A DNA stretch of 50,714 bases from Clostridiales bacterium (GCA_021205725.1 JAJPWY010000043.1:1-50714); one strand, 5' to 3'; shown: positions 23,363 to 31,564, counted from the stretch's first letter. The notes: generated by a model from the letters alone, not told the origin. Numbers and translations are program-made.

Positions 23363-24384
23363 ACCGCTTTGATTTATCCCAGGCCATGACCGATATCCAC
23401 ATGGAGTACATTCTGGAGTCCGCCGACCTGTCCGGTTCAGCCGTGACTGCCCGTCACCGGAGGCGGCCACGGCTCCGGCGGCTGGTGACGGTGGCGGCGG
23501 CTCTGGCCCTGTGCCTGACGGCGGCAGTCCCGGCCCTGGCCGACCATGTGGGGGTGGTGTATCAGGCCATCTATGCCGTCTCCCCCGCCCTGGCCCAGAG
23601 CATGAAGTCGGTGGAGCTGTCCTGTAAGGACAGCGGCATCCGCATGGAGGTGCTGGCCGCCGACGTGGAGGGGAGCCGGGCCTGTGTCTATCTGTCCTTA
23701 CAGGACATGACCGGCGACCGGGTAGACGAGACCACCGACCTGTTTGACAGCTACGACCTGAACGCTCCCTATGACTGCGCCGCCACCTGCGCCCAGCTGG
23801 AGTACGACGGGGAGACCGGAACCGCCACCTTCCTGGTCACCATCGACCTGCTGGACGGGGAGACCTTTCAGGGAGACCGCTTCACCTTCTCCCTGTCCCG
23901 ATTTCTCAGTCAAAAAAACGAGTGGGAGGGATCGCTCCCTCTGGCGCTGTCCCAGGCGGACGACGACCCGGCGACCCGGAGCGGGGTCTTCGACCGGGGC
24001 GGCACCGGCAGTTATCAGATTTTCCTGGAAAAAGGCCTGATTCTGGACGGCGGCGGGAACAGTCTGTACGCCACCGGGGACGGGGCCACCGTCACCGCCA
24101 TGGGCTATCTGGATGGGCAGCTCCACATCCAGGTGCTCTATGACGACATTCTCTCCACCGACAACCACGGCGACCTGTGGCTGGTGGACGGGGACGGGCA
24201 GGAAATTGGCTGTACCGCCAGCTTCTCCTTCTGGGCAGAGGACGGGTGCAGCGCCTATCAGGAGTATGTGTTTGACCTGGGGCCGGAGGAGGCAGAAGGC
24301 TGCACCCTGTACGGGTACTTCGTCACCGGGGCACAGCTGACCCAAGGGAACTGGGAGGTCACGTTTCAGCTGGGCGGGAGCTGA
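23359..24384 (+). CDS. DUF4179-like membrane protein, probable anti-sigma partner
   Basis: 341 aa. A short cytoplasmic N-terminal part (residues 1-40, with the Arg-rich RHRRRPRLRR) is followed by one membrane helix (about 42-61, VTVAAALALCLTAAVPALA). A beta-rich outside domain makes up the remainder. This layout, immediately downstream of and overlapping an ECF sigma gene, is the known clostridial sigma/DUF4179 pairing. I infer that the first 40 residues hold the sigma factor at the membrane. The extracellular part has no recognised ligand-binding motif. Confidence 0.75.
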   Translation: MNRFDLSQAMTDIHMEYILESADLSGSAVTARHRRRPRLRRLVTVAAALALCLTAAVPALADHVGVVYQAIYAVSPALAQSMKSVELSCKDSGIRMEVLAADVEGSRACVYLSLQDMTGDRVDETTDLFDSYDLNAPYDCAATCAQLEYDGETGTATFLVTIDLLDGETFQGDRFTFSLSRFLSQKNEWEGSLPLALSQADDDPATRSGVFDRGGTGSYQIFLEKGLILDGGGNSLYATGDGATVTAMGYLDGQLHIQVLYDDILSTDNHGDLWLVDGDGQEIGCTASFSFWAEDGCSAYQEYVFDLGPEEAEGCTLYGYFVTGAQLTQGNWEVTFQLGGS

Positions 24385-24410
24385 GTCAGATTTTCCCGTC
24401 TCCCCCGCCC

Positions 24411-24439
24411 TTTACATCCCGGCCGGTTTGCCGTATAAT
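24411..24439 (+). promoter_or_regulatory. Promoter of the small membrane protein gene
   Basis: TTTACA (24411-24416), 17-nt spacer, TATAAT (24434-24439). Confidence 0.75.
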
Positions 24440-24473
24440 GGTGCAAGTCCTCGAAAACAGGAGGGAAACGGCC

Positions 24474-25028
24474 ATGAAAATTGCGGATTATGCGGTGACC
24501 ATCCAGGAGCCGGTGGCCTGTGTCAAGCAGGGCCGGACGGTGTTGCTCAAGCTGTGCGTCGCTCTTTTGTGTGTGGTAGGCGCTGTTGTCGTGGTGGGGC
24601 TGATCTGGGCCGCCGCTGCTGGGGTGGACGTAGGCGACCTCCCCTGGGTTCCTCGTCTGGCTTTGGCAGCCCTGGCCATCGCCGGAGCTGCGGGCATCTA
24701 CCAGAGCGTCCGGGAGGAAAAGGTGCCGGTGAAGCTCTCCTTTTATAAAGACCGGCTGACCATCACCGACGAGGGCCGCCCCAGCCTGTGGCATGAGGGG
24801 TCGCAGCCCCGGACGGTGGAGATCCCCTACGACCAGGTCAAGAGCTGCTTTTTCAGCCCCCGGCGGATGAAGGTGGTTTTTCAGATGAAGACCTATACCG
24901 TCACCTGGGGAGAGCGCAGGAAGCAGAAGGGCGGCACGGCGGAGTTGTCCACCCTGGGGGCCCCGGACACGGATTTTGCCGACCTCATCCAGAAGCACAG
25001 CCCGCTGAAGGTGTCCCAGCGGAACTGA
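24474..25028 (+). CDS. Hypothetical membrane protein with a PH-like/YcxB-like C-terminal domain
   Basis: 184 aa. Two adjacent membrane helices (about residues 24-49 and 58-77) are followed by a cytoplasmic beta-rich domain. The stretch SFYKDRLTITDEGRPSLWH, then the KSCFFSPRRMKVVFQMKTYT region, resembles YcxB-like or bacterial PH domains. The start at ATG 24474 follows AGGAGGGAAACGGCC. It has its own promoter, so it is probably not part of the sigma operon. The function is unknown and the PH-like assignment is by general pattern only. Confidence 0.7.
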   Translation: MKIADYAVTIQEPVACVKQGRTVLLKLCVALLCVVGAVVVVGLIWAAAAGVDVGDLPWVPRLALAALAIAGAAGIYQSVREEKVPVKLSFYKDRLTITDEGRPSLWHEGSQPRTVEIPYDQVKSCFFSPRRMKVVFQMKTYTVTWGERRKQKGGTAELSTLGAPDTDFADLIQKHSPLKVSQRN

Positions 25029-25037
25029 CGCCGGGAC

Positions 25038-25391
25038 TCACTGACCGTTCTGGGCCTTATAGTGCTCTCCCCACTCCCGCATGGCGTCCAGAATGGGCTT
25101 CAGGCTGTAGCCCAGCTCTGTCAGGGTGTACTCCACGTGGGGCGGCACCTCGGGGAATACGGTGCGTGTCACAAGGCCGCTGGCCTCCATCTGCCGCAGC
25201 TGGGCGGTCAACACCTTCTGGGAGACGTGGCCGATGGACTTTTTCAGTTCCCCAAATCGCTTCGTCCCGGGCATCAGGTCCCGGAGAATGAGTACCTTCC
25301 ATTTGTCGCTGATGAGCGTCAGCGTCGTCTCTACCGGGCAGGCGGGCAGCTCCATGACAGGGGCTGCCTGGCTGCCTTTTGTTGTCTCCAT
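25038..25391 (-). CDS. HxlR-family transcriptional regulator
   Basis: 117 aa, the normal HxlR size: a winged helix-turn-helix repressor acting as a dimer. The core CPVETTLTLISDKWKVLILR, LKKSIGHVSQKVLTAQLRQM and VEYTLTELGYSLKPIL is highly typical. Cys18, just before the first helix, matches the N-terminal redox-sensing cysteine of YodB/HypR-type regulators. The start at 25391 follows GGAGGGATATCCC. It is divergent from a flavodoxin-fold reductase, the usual target of such regulators. An inverted repeat between the genes is the likely operator. Confidence 0.93.
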   Translation of the reverse strand: METTKGSQAAPVMELPACPVETTLTLISDKWKVLILRDLMPGTKRFGELKKSIGHVSQKVLTAQLRQMEASGLVTRTVFPEVPPHVEYTLTELGYSLKPILDAMREWGEHYKAQNGQ

Positions 25392-25426
25392 GGGATATCC
25401 CTCCATAGTTTCTTTTTGGTAACTAT

Positions 25427-25442
25427 AGCACAATAATGTGCT
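25427..25442. promoter_or_regulatory. Candidate HxlR operator
   Basis: AGCACA-ATAA-TGTGCT, a perfect 6-bp inverted repeat. It lies immediately upstream of the -35 of the reductase promoter and touches the -10 (TATAGT on the minus strand, 25422-25427) of the hxlR gene, so it could control both. Confidence 0.5.
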
Positions 25443-25445
25443 TAC

Positions 25446-25474
25446 TTTACAATTCCTCCGTACAGTCCTATTAT
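25446..25474 (+). promoter_or_regulatory. Promoter of the flavodoxin-fold reductase
   Basis: TTTACA (25446-25451), 17-nt spacer, TATTAT (25469-25474). Confidence 0.65.
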
Positions 25475-25555
25475 ACAGATAGCAGGAGGGAAATGCAAGT
25501 TGTGCCTGAGCCGTGCATCTCCCCTACGTGAAAAATTGCTTTGGAGGTCATTGTC

Positions 25556-26125
25556 ATGAAAAAGGTACTCATCGTCAACGCAAGCAAGCGCCGCAACGGT
25601 AACTCCTATGCTCTGGCAAAGAGATTTGCTGAGCTGCTGGAAGGAAAGGCTGAGGTCACGACCTTTCACATTGGGGAGAAGGATGTGCGTGTGTGTCTCG
25701 CCTGCGACGGCTGCAAGCGTCAGCATACCCCCAACTGTGTCCAGAAGGATGACTTCACCGCGCTGATCCCCGCCATCGACAGCTGCGATGCCATGCTGAT
25801 CCTGGCTCCCGTCCATTGGGATCAGTTCCCCGCCCAGCTGAAGGCTTTTCTGGATCGTACCTACTCCTTCATGGACTTCACCCAGCCTGATATGTCCATG
25901 GCCACCCGCAAGGACAAGAAGCTGGCCGGTTACTTCTTCTCCGGCTTCGGCCCCGTGGACGTGTACACCCAGATGGTGGAGACCAACCTGAAGAGCTTCG
26001 CCACTGCCGGCTTCCGGGATTACAAGGCCTATGTGGTCGGTAACGTCAACGTCCCCGGCTCCGCCATGGAGAACGAGGAGGCTATGAAGGCCGCCGATGA
26101 AGTGGCCGCCTGGCTCATCGGCTAA
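25556..26125 (+). CDS. Flavodoxin-fold NAD(P)H-dependent oxidoreductase
   Basis: 189 aa. FMN-binding fold beginning VLIVNASKRRNGNSYALAKR. The cysteine-rich stretch CLACDGCKRQHTPNC (C47, C50, C53, C61) resembles iron-sulfur flavoproteins and NADPH-dependent FMN reductases. APVHWDQFPAQLKAFLDRTY is the usual second FMN loop. The start at 25556 follows TTGGAGGTCATTGTC. Being divergent from a Cys-containing HxlR regulator suggests induction by quinones or other electrophiles, and reduction of such compounds as its job. That is inference from YodB/HypR precedents. Confidence 0.88.
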   Translation: MKKVLIVNASKRRNGNSYALAKRFAELLEGKAEVTTFHIGEKDVRVCLACDGCKRQHTPNCVQKDDFTALIPAIDSCDAMLILAPVHWDQFPAQLKAFLDRTYSFMDFTQPDMSMATRKDKKLAGYFFSGFGPVDVYTQMVETNLKSFATAGFRDYKAYVVGNVNVPGSAMENEEAMKAADEVAAWLIG

Positions 26126-26192
26126 AGGTCATCAGCCCCATCTACGGCGACCCGTCCTATCCGTTCTGAGCGCAGGGAAGCGTGTAATTTTG

Positions 26193-26228
26193 GAGCGTCT
26201 GACGGTCAAAGTATGCTGTCGGGCGCTC
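26193..26228 (+). other. Hairpin upstream of the macrodomain gene
   Basis: GAGCGTCTGAC / GTCGGGCGCTC pairs over 11 bp including two G-U pairs, with a 14-nt loop and no T tract. It lies 26 bp upstream of the start codon, so a leader structure is more likely than a terminator. Confidence 0.4.
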
Positions 26229-26254
26229 TACTCAGCAGGAGGGAAAGACAATTT

Positions 26255-27028
26255 ATGACCCAGGATGAACGCAGAGTATATTTAATCAAGGCGCTTCTTG
26301 CGGAGGACAGCCGGTATCAGGGGATGGAGATACCCGCCGACGGATTCGGGCAGAAGCGGCTCCTCCGGGCGCTGTTCAACGTGCGGATGCCGGGGCCGGT
26401 CAGTGGGGAATTTCTGGAGATACAGGACGCCTATTTGCAGGAAGCCACCCGGCAAAAGGGCATTACCGACCTTTCCGACCTGACGCCGGTGCAGGAGGGC
26501 CTTTATCTCTGGCAGGGGGACATCACGACTTTACGCTGTGGGGCCATCGTCAACGCCGCCAACTCCCAGATGCTGGGCTGCTTCTGCCCGAATCATGGGT
26601 GCATTGATAACGCCATTCACACCTATGCGGGTATCCAGCTCCGGGCGGCCTGCGCGGAGCTGATGGAGCGACAGGGACATGAGGAGGAAACCGGCGGGGC
26701 CAAGCTCACGCCCGGATTCAATCTGCCCTGCGATTTTGTGCTCCACACTGTCGGCCCCATTGTCGGCTATCGGCTGACCAACCGGGACAGGGAGCTGCTG
26801 GCCTCCTGCTACCGCTCCTGTCTGGAGCTGGCGGAGGAAAACGGGATTCAGAGCGTCGCCTTCTGCTGCATCTCCACCGGGGAATTTCACTTTCCCAACG
26901 ACAGGGCGGCGGAGATTGCCGTCCGCACCGTGAAGGAGTACAGGCAGCGAACCCACAGCAAAATCGAGGTGATCTTCAATGTATTCAAGGATATCGACCT
27001 GCAGCTCTACCGGAACCTACTGGGATAA
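26255..27028 (+). CDS. Zinc-dependent macrodomain protein-ADP-ribose hydrolase
   Basis: 257 aa. It removes ADP-ribose from modified proteins. The macrodomain core is in the second half: YLWQGDITTLRCGAIVNAAN (about 85-103), then QMLGCFCPNHGCIDNAIH, whose Cys/His cluster marks the zinc-containing SirTM-linked macrodomains, and FCCISTGEFHFPNDRAAEIA. An N-terminal helical extension of about 80 residues is normal for this group. The start at 26255 follows AGGAGGGAAAGACAATTT. The 3' end overlaps the sirtuin gene by 50 bp, so the two are coupled: sirtuin writer, macrodomain eraser. Confidence 0.92.
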   Translation: MTQDERRVYLIKALLAEDSRYQGMEIPADGFGQKRLLRALFNVRMPGPVSGEFLEIQDAYLQEATRQKGITDLSDLTPVQEGLYLWQGDITTLRCGAIVNAANSQMLGCFCPNHGCIDNAIHTYAGIQLRAACAELMERQGHEEETGGAKLTPGFNLPCDFVLHTVGPIVGYRLTNRDRELLASCYRSCLELAEENGIQSVAFCCISTGEFHFPNDRAAEIAVRTVKEYRQRTHSKIEVIFNVFKDIDLQLYRNLLG

Positions 27029-27863
27029 TATCACCCGGCTGAAAAAAGAGCTGGAGACGGCGGACGCCGTCGTTATCGGCGCCGGGGCGGGGCTGTCCGC
27101 CTCGGCGGGGATGAGCTACAGCGGCGAGCGGTTTGAGAAATACTTCTCGGACTTTCACCGGAGGTATGGCATCACCGATATGTACTCCGGCGGCTTTTAC
27201 CCCTTCGACACTCTGGAGGAATACTGGGCCTGGTGGTCCCGGCATATTCTCATCAACCGCTATGAGGCGGGGGTGGGGAAGCCCTACGCCGATCTCCTGG
27301 AGCTGGTGAAGGACAGGGACTATTTCGTGCTGACCACCAACGTAGACCACCAGTTCCAGCTGGCCGGGTTCGACAGGGAGCGGCTGTTCTACACCCAGGG
27401 GGATTACGGCCTGTGGCAATGCTCCAAGCCTTGCCATGACAAGACCTATGACAACGAGGCGGCCGTCCGGCAGATGGTGGCGGAGCAGAAGGATATGAAG
27501 ATCCCCCCGGAGCTGGTGCCCCGCTGCCCGGTTTGCGGCGCACCCATGAATATGAATCTGCGCTGTGACGATACCTTTGTGGAGGACGAAGGGTGGCACA
27601 GAGCGGCGGAGCGGTACAACGATTTTCTCCGGCGGCAGGAAAACCGCCACGTCCTGTTCCTGGAGCTTGGGGTGGGGGCGAATACTCCGGTCATCATCAA
27701 ATACCCCTTCTGGCGGATGACGGCGAAAAACCCCAAAGCGGTCTATGCCTGCGTGAACTGCGGCGAGGCGTTTTGCCCGGGAGAGATTCAGAAGCAGTCC
27801 CTCTGCATCGACGACGATATCTGCGCTGTGCTTCGCCTGATATCCCAGCGGGACGGAAAATAG
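26979..27863 (+). CDS. SirTM (class M sirtuin), probable protein ADP-ribosyltransferase
   Basis: 294 aa. NAD-binding Rossmann motif GAGAGLSASAGMSYSGERFE (residues 34-53) and TTNVDHQFQLAG (119-130). The position that is HG in deacetylase sirtuins reads YTQGDYG, so the catalytic His is Gln140, a known SirTM trait linked to ADP-ribosylation rather than deacetylation. Zinc-ribbon cysteines are at C148, C152, C183 and C186. The ATG at 26979 has GAGGTG 7 nt upstream, inside the macrodomain gene, implying coupling. In described systems the target is a lipoylated GcvH-like protein made with LplA2; neither gene is present here. Confidence 0.9.
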   Translation: MYSRISTCSSTGTYWDNITRLKKELETADAVVIGAGAGLSASAGMSYSGERFEKYFSDFHRRYGITDMYSGGFYPFDTLEEYWAWWSRHILINRYEAGVGKPYADLLELVKDRDYFVLTTNVDHQFQLAGFDRERLFYTQGDYGLWQCSKPCHDKTYDNEAAVRQMVAEQKDMKIPPELVPRCPVCGAPMNMNLRCDDTFVEDEGWHRAAERYNDFLRRQENRHVLFLELGVGANTPVIIKYPFWRMTAKNPKAVYACVNCGEAFCPGEIQKQSLCIDDDICAVLRLISQRDGK

Positions 27864-28066
27864 ACGGGCGGCTTTGCCGCAGACGGGACCGCCAGACTGC
27901 CCCGTAAAATCCACCCTTCAACGGCCCCCGGCTTTCGTCGTTTTGACGAAAACCAGAGGCCGTTCTCCCACCGGAAATTGTGACAAGAAAATGAACAAAT
28001 CCCCCAAAGGACATTGTCAAAAATTGGACGAAACGCCGAAAATCCTTTGAAAAGGAGGATTCTTTA
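27864..28066. other. Intergenic region before the oad operon
   Basis: About 200 bp. It contains a two-part hairpin at 27920-27964 and otherwise nothing recognised before the oad promoter. Confidence 0.4.
27920..27964 (+). terminator. Hairpin after the SirTM gene, possible terminator
   Basis: Outer stem AACGGCC/GGCCGTT and inner stem TTTCGTC/GACGAAA (loop GTTTT). It is followed by CTCCC rather than a T tract, so termination would be weak. Confidence 0.4.
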
Positions 28067-28095
28067 TTTACAATTCCCCCGGGATTGCTTATACT
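28067..28095 (+). promoter_or_regulatory. Promoter of the oad operon
   Basis: TTTACA (28067-28072), 17-nt spacer, TATACT (28090-28095), about 85 bp before oadA. Confidence 0.7.
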
Positions 28096-28179
28096 AATAG
28101 ATGTCAAAATTCGCTTTTACAGGGAGCAGTTTTCCCTGGAGAGAACAGAATGATACAAATCGACAACGGAGGTGTCAGT

Positions 28180-29586
28180 ATGCGCGTTCAATTCACTGAA
28201 ACTGTATTGCGCGATGCAAACCAATCCCTGATGGCCACCCGACTGCCCTACTCGGATTATGAGGCGATCCTGCCCACTATGGACAAGGCCGGCTATTACT
28301 CCGTGGAGTGCTGGGGCGGCGCCACCTTTGACTCCTGCCTGCGTTACCTGGGTGAGGATCCCTGGGAGCGCCTGCGCAACATCCGCAAGAATATGCCCAA
28401 CACCAAGCTGCAGATGCTGCTCCGTGGCCAGAACCTGCTGGGCTACAAGCACTATCATGACGACGTGGTGGAGAAGTTCGTGGAGCTGTCCATCAAGAAC
28501 GGCATCGATATCCTGCGGATCTTCGACGCCCTGAACGATTTCCGCAACCTGGGCACGGCTCTGGACGCCACCAAGAAGTACGCCAACGAGAACACCGTGG
28601 CCTCCGGCTGCATCTCCTACACCCAGTCTCCCGTCCATACGGTGAGCAAGTATGTGGAGATGTGCAAAGAGCTGCAGCGGATGGGCTTCGACACCATCTG
28701 CCTGAAGGACATGGCCGGCACCATGAGCCCCTATGAGGCCGAGCACCTGATCAAGGGCATCAAGGACGCCGTGGGCGATATGCCCCTGATCCTGCACACC
28801 CACTGCACCACCGGCATGGCCTATCAGACCGTGACCAAGGCCATCGAGTCCGGCATCGACGTCATCGATACCGCCACCTCCTGCTTCTCCAACGGCACCT
28901 CTCAGCCTGCCACCGAGACCATGTACTACGCTCTGAGCCAGTACGGCATCGAGACCGGCCTGGATGAGAAGGTCATCAACGAGGTCAACGACTTCTTCAA
29001 GCCCGTCAAGCAGAAGTATGTGGACAGCGGCCTGATCAACCCCAAGAGCATGGCCACCGACGCCCAGGCCCTGGTTTACAAGGTGCCCGGCGGCATGCTG
29101 TCCAACATGATCGCCAACCTGACCGACATGGACGCCATGGACAAGTTCGACGACGCCCTGGCGGAGATCCCCGCCGTCCGGAAGGACCTGGGCTATCCTC
29201 CTCTGGTCACCCCCCTGTCTCAGATGGTGGGCAGCCAGGCGGTCACCAACGTCCTCATGGGCGAGCGGTACAAGGTCATCTCCAAGGACGTGCAGAACTA
29301 CTTCAAGGGCGAGTACGGCACCGCTCCCGCACCGGTGAACGCCGACCTGCAGAAGCGGGTGCTCTCCGACGCCGGGATGTCCGCCCCCGTGGACTGCCGT
29401 GTGGAGGACTCCAAGCGCACCGGCGAGGACTTCGAGAACGCCAAGAAGGAGCTGGGCGATCTGGCCCGCAGCGAAGAGGACATCATGAGCTATATCTGCT
29501 TCCCCAAGCAGGCTAAGGACTATCTCCAGGCCCGCAAGGAGAAGGAGGAGCGCACCTGCAACTACACCATGGAAGTCATTGAGTGA
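28180..29586 (+). CDS. oadA: Oxaloacetate decarboxylase, carboxyltransferase (alpha) subunit
   Basis: 468 aa. It transfers CO2 from oxaloacetate (or a related acid) to biotin, the first step of the sodium pump. The N-terminus TETVLRDANQSLMATRL has the metal/active-site Asp, ICLKDMAGTMSPYEAE the carbamylated-Lys-type region, and LILHTHCTTGMAYQT the metal-binding His pair. The chain stops before a biotinyl domain, which is encoded separately two genes on. I choose ATG 28180 because GGAGGTG lies 5 nt upstream; an in-frame ATG at 28150 has no such site. First gene of a four-gene operon. Methylmalonyl-CoA or glutaconyl-CoA decarboxylase is unlikely, given the pyruvate-carboxylase-like fold. Confidence 0.94.
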   Translation: MRVQFTETVLRDANQSLMATRLPYSDYEAILPTMDKAGYYSVECWGGATFDSCLRYLGEDPWERLRNIRKNMPNTKLQMLLRGQNLLGYKHYHDDVVEKFVELSIKNGIDILRIFDALNDFRNLGTALDATKKYANENTVASGCISYTQSPVHTVSKYVEMCKELQRMGFDTICLKDMAGTMSPYEAEHLIKGIKDAVGDMPLILHTHCTTGMAYQTVTKAIESGIDVIDTATSCFSNGTSQPATETMYYALSQYGIETGLDEKVINEVNDFFKPVKQKYVDSGLINPKSMATDAQALVYKVPGGMLSNMIANLTDMDAMDKFDDALAEIPAVRKDLGYPPLVTPLSQMVGSQAVTNVLMGERYKVISKDVQNYFKGEYGTAPAPVNADLQKRVLSDAGMSAPVDCRVEDSKRTGEDFENAKKELGDLARSEEDIMSYICFPKQAKDYLQARKEKEERTCNYTMEVIE

Positions 29587-29600
29587 TCGGAGGCCCTGAT

Positions 29601-29945
29601 ATGGATGATATTACTTTGGCTGAGGCCGCTGGCGTTTCGGTGATGGGCTTTTGCGTGGTGTTCATCGTCCTGGTGGTGCTGATCGGCGTGATTTATCTCC
29701 AGAACGCCATCATTTCCCGGCTGGAGGGCCGGGGCAAGACTGCCGCCACTCCTGCCGGCAACGCCATCCCGGAGGCTCCCGCCCCCGCTGCCGCCCCCGC
29801 CAAGCTGGCCAAGGGCTCCTGCGGCGGCGTGATGCTCTACGACGTGCCCGACCGCACCGCCGCAATGGTGATGTGCATTGTGGCTGACGAGCTGAAAACT
29901 CCCCTCAACGAGCTGCGTTTCATTTCCATCCAGGAGGTAAAGTAA
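29601..29945 (+). CDS. OadG-family sodium pump gamma subunit
   Basis: 114 aa. One membrane helix (about residues 12-35, VSVMGFCVVFIVLVVLIGVI) is followed by an Ala/Pro-rich linker and a small C-terminal domain. OadG anchors the carboxyltransferase to the membrane decarboxylase. The start at 29601 follows CGGAGGCCCTGAT. It sits 14 bp after oadA and 1 bp before the biotin carrier gene. Confidence 0.85.
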   Translation: MDDITLAEAAGVSVMGFCVVFIVLVVLIGVIYLQNAIISRLEGRGKTAATPAGNAIPEAPAPAAAPAKLAKGSCGGVMLYDVPDRTAAMVMCIVADELKTPLNELRFISIQEVK

Positions 29946-29946
29946 G

Positions 29947-30348
29947 ATGAAGTACAAAGTAACGCTCAACGGCAAGGTGTTCGAGGTCGTTGTGGAAAAG
30001 GGCCAGGCCATCCTGGCTGACGAGTACGATGCCCTGGCTCCTGCCGCCGCTCCCGCCGCTGCACCTGCTGCCGCTCCGGTGGCCGCCGCTGCTCCTGCCG
30101 CCGCTCCCGCCGCTGCGCCCACCGCCATCGCCGCCGGTGAGCCTGTCACCGCTCCGCTGCCCGGCACCGTGGTCGCCATCAAGGTGTCCGCCGGTCAGGC
30201 CGTCAAGAGCGGCGATATCCTGGCCGTCATCGAGGCCATGAAGATGGAGAACGAGGTGCTGGCTCCCAAGAACGGCACCGTGGCCCAGGTGGTCGCTTCC
30301 CAGGGCTCTGCTGTCAAGACAGGTGATCCTCTGGTCGTCCTGAGCTGA
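29947..30348 (+). CDS. Biotin carboxyl carrier subunit of the decarboxylase pump
   Basis: 133 aa. The N-terminal MKYKVTLNGKVFEVVVEKGQ region is followed by an Ala/Pro linker of about 35 residues and a biotinyl domain with EAMKMENEV, Lys99 being the biotin site. It carries CO2 from OadA to the membrane beta subunit. The repetitive GCTGCTCCTGCC-type DNA at 30030-30130 simply encodes the flexible linker. Confidence 0.93.
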   Translation: MKYKVTLNGKVFEVVVEKGQAILADEYDALAPAAAPAAAPAAAPVAAAAPAAAPAAAPTAIAAGEPVTAPLPGTVVAIKVSAGQAVKSGDILAVIEAMKMENEVLAPKNGTVAQVVASQGSAVKTGDPLVVLS

Positions 30349-30361
30349 GGGGGCACAGAGT

Positions 30362-31543
30362 ATGGAACTGATTACAAACACACTGAGTAACCTGATCGAG
30401 CAGTCGGGCTTTGCACAGCTGGCGGACTTCAAGCAGATCATCATGATTCTTGTCGCCTGCGTCCTGCTCTATCTGGGTATCGTCAAAAAGTACGAGCCTC
30501 TGCTGCTGGTGGGCATCGGCTTCGGTATGCTGCTGACCAACCTGCCGGGCAGCGAGGTCTATCACCCTGAGCTGTGGTACGCCTCCGGCAGCGCCGACGT
30601 GGACTGGGGGGCCGTGCTACACGACGGCGGCTTCCTGGATATCCTGTACCTGGGCGTCAAGCTGGGCATATATCCGTCCCTCATCTTTGTGGGTGTGGGC
30701 GCTATGACCGACTTCGGCCCCATGATGGCCAACCCCAGCTCAATGCTCCTGGGCGCTGCCGCCCAGCTGGGCGTCTATGTGGCCCTGCTCCTGGCTGTGG
30801 CCCTGGGTTTCTCCGGCTCTGAGGCGGCCTCCATCGCCATCATCGGCGGCGCAGACGGCCCCACCGCCATCTGGCTAACCAAGACGTTGGCCCCCCACTT
30901 GCTGGGAGCCATAGCAGTGGCCGCCTACTCCTACATGGCCCTGATCCCTCTCATTCAGCCCCCCATCATGCGGGCGCTGACCACCGAGAAGGAGCGTCAG
31001 GTCAAGATGGAGCAGCTCCGGCCCGTGTCCCAGACGGAAAAGATCGTATTCCCCATCGTGGTCACCATCGTCTGCTGCTTGGTGCTGCCCTCCGTGGCCT
31101 CCCTGCTGGGCTGCCTGATGCTGGGCAACCTGTTTAAGGAGTGCGGCGTCACCGACCGCCTGTCCGACACCGCTCAGAACGCCCTGATGAACATCGTCAC
31201 CATCTTCCTGGGCATCTCCGTGGGCGCCACCGCCACCGCCGACCAGTTCCTCTCCCTCGAGACACTGGAGATCATTATCCTGGGCCTGGTCGCCTTCGCG
31301 GTTGCCACCGCTGGCGGCATCCTCTTTGGCAAGATCATGTACCGGGTCACCGGCGGCCGGGTCAACCCGCTGATCGGCTCCGCCGGCGTCTCCGCCGTCC
31401 CCATGGCTGCCCGTGTCTCCCAGGTGGAGGGCCAGAAATGGAACCCGTCCAACTTCCTGCTGATGCACGCCATGGGCCCCAACGTGGCCGGCGTCATCGG
31501 CTCCGCCGTGGCCGCAGGCTTCCTGCTGGCTGTGTTCGGATAA
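30362..31543 (+). CDS. oadB: Sodium-translocating decarboxylase beta subunit
   Basis: 393 aa, with about nine to ten membrane helices. It decarboxylates carboxybiotin and exports Na+. Conserved parts are FVGVGAMTDFGPMMANPSS, IIGGADGPTAIWLTKTLAP (the functional Asp in GGADGPT) and the C-terminal NPLIGSAGVSAVPMAARVSQ. It follows the biotin carrier by 13 bp. With oadA, oadG and the carrier it makes a full pump that converts decarboxylation energy into a sodium gradient. Confidence 0.95.
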   Translation: MELITNTLSNLIEQSGFAQLADFKQIIMILVACVLLYLGIVKKYEPLLLVGIGFGMLLTNLPGSEVYHPELWYASGSADVDWGAVLHDGGFLDILYLGVKLGIYPSLIFVGVGAMTDFGPMMANPSSMLLGAAAQLGVYVALLLAVALGFSGSEAASIAIIGGADGPTAIWLTKTLAPHLLGAIAVAAYSYMALIPLIQPPIMRALTTEKERQVKMEQLRPVSQTEKIVFPIVVTIVCCLVLPSVASLLGCLMLGNLFKECGVTDRLSDTAQNALMNIVTIFLGISVGATATADQFLSLETLEIIILGLVAFAVATAGGILFGKIMYRVTGGRVNPLIGSAGVSAVPMAARVSQVEGQKWNPSNFLLMHAMGPNVAGVIGSAVAAGFLLAVFG

Positions 31544-31564
31544 GAACCGCATCAACCATTTTCT

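Noticed and set aside
26126-26175. Short open stretch after the reductase gene that reads like a protein tail (ISPIYGDPSYPF)
   Set aside because: Twelve residues with no start or ribosome binding site; could be a decayed gene end but cannot be supported.
30030-30130. Repetitive GCTCCTGCCGCC-type DNA resembling a tandem repeat element
   Set aside because: It encodes the Ala/Pro hinge of the biotin carrier, a normal feature of the family.
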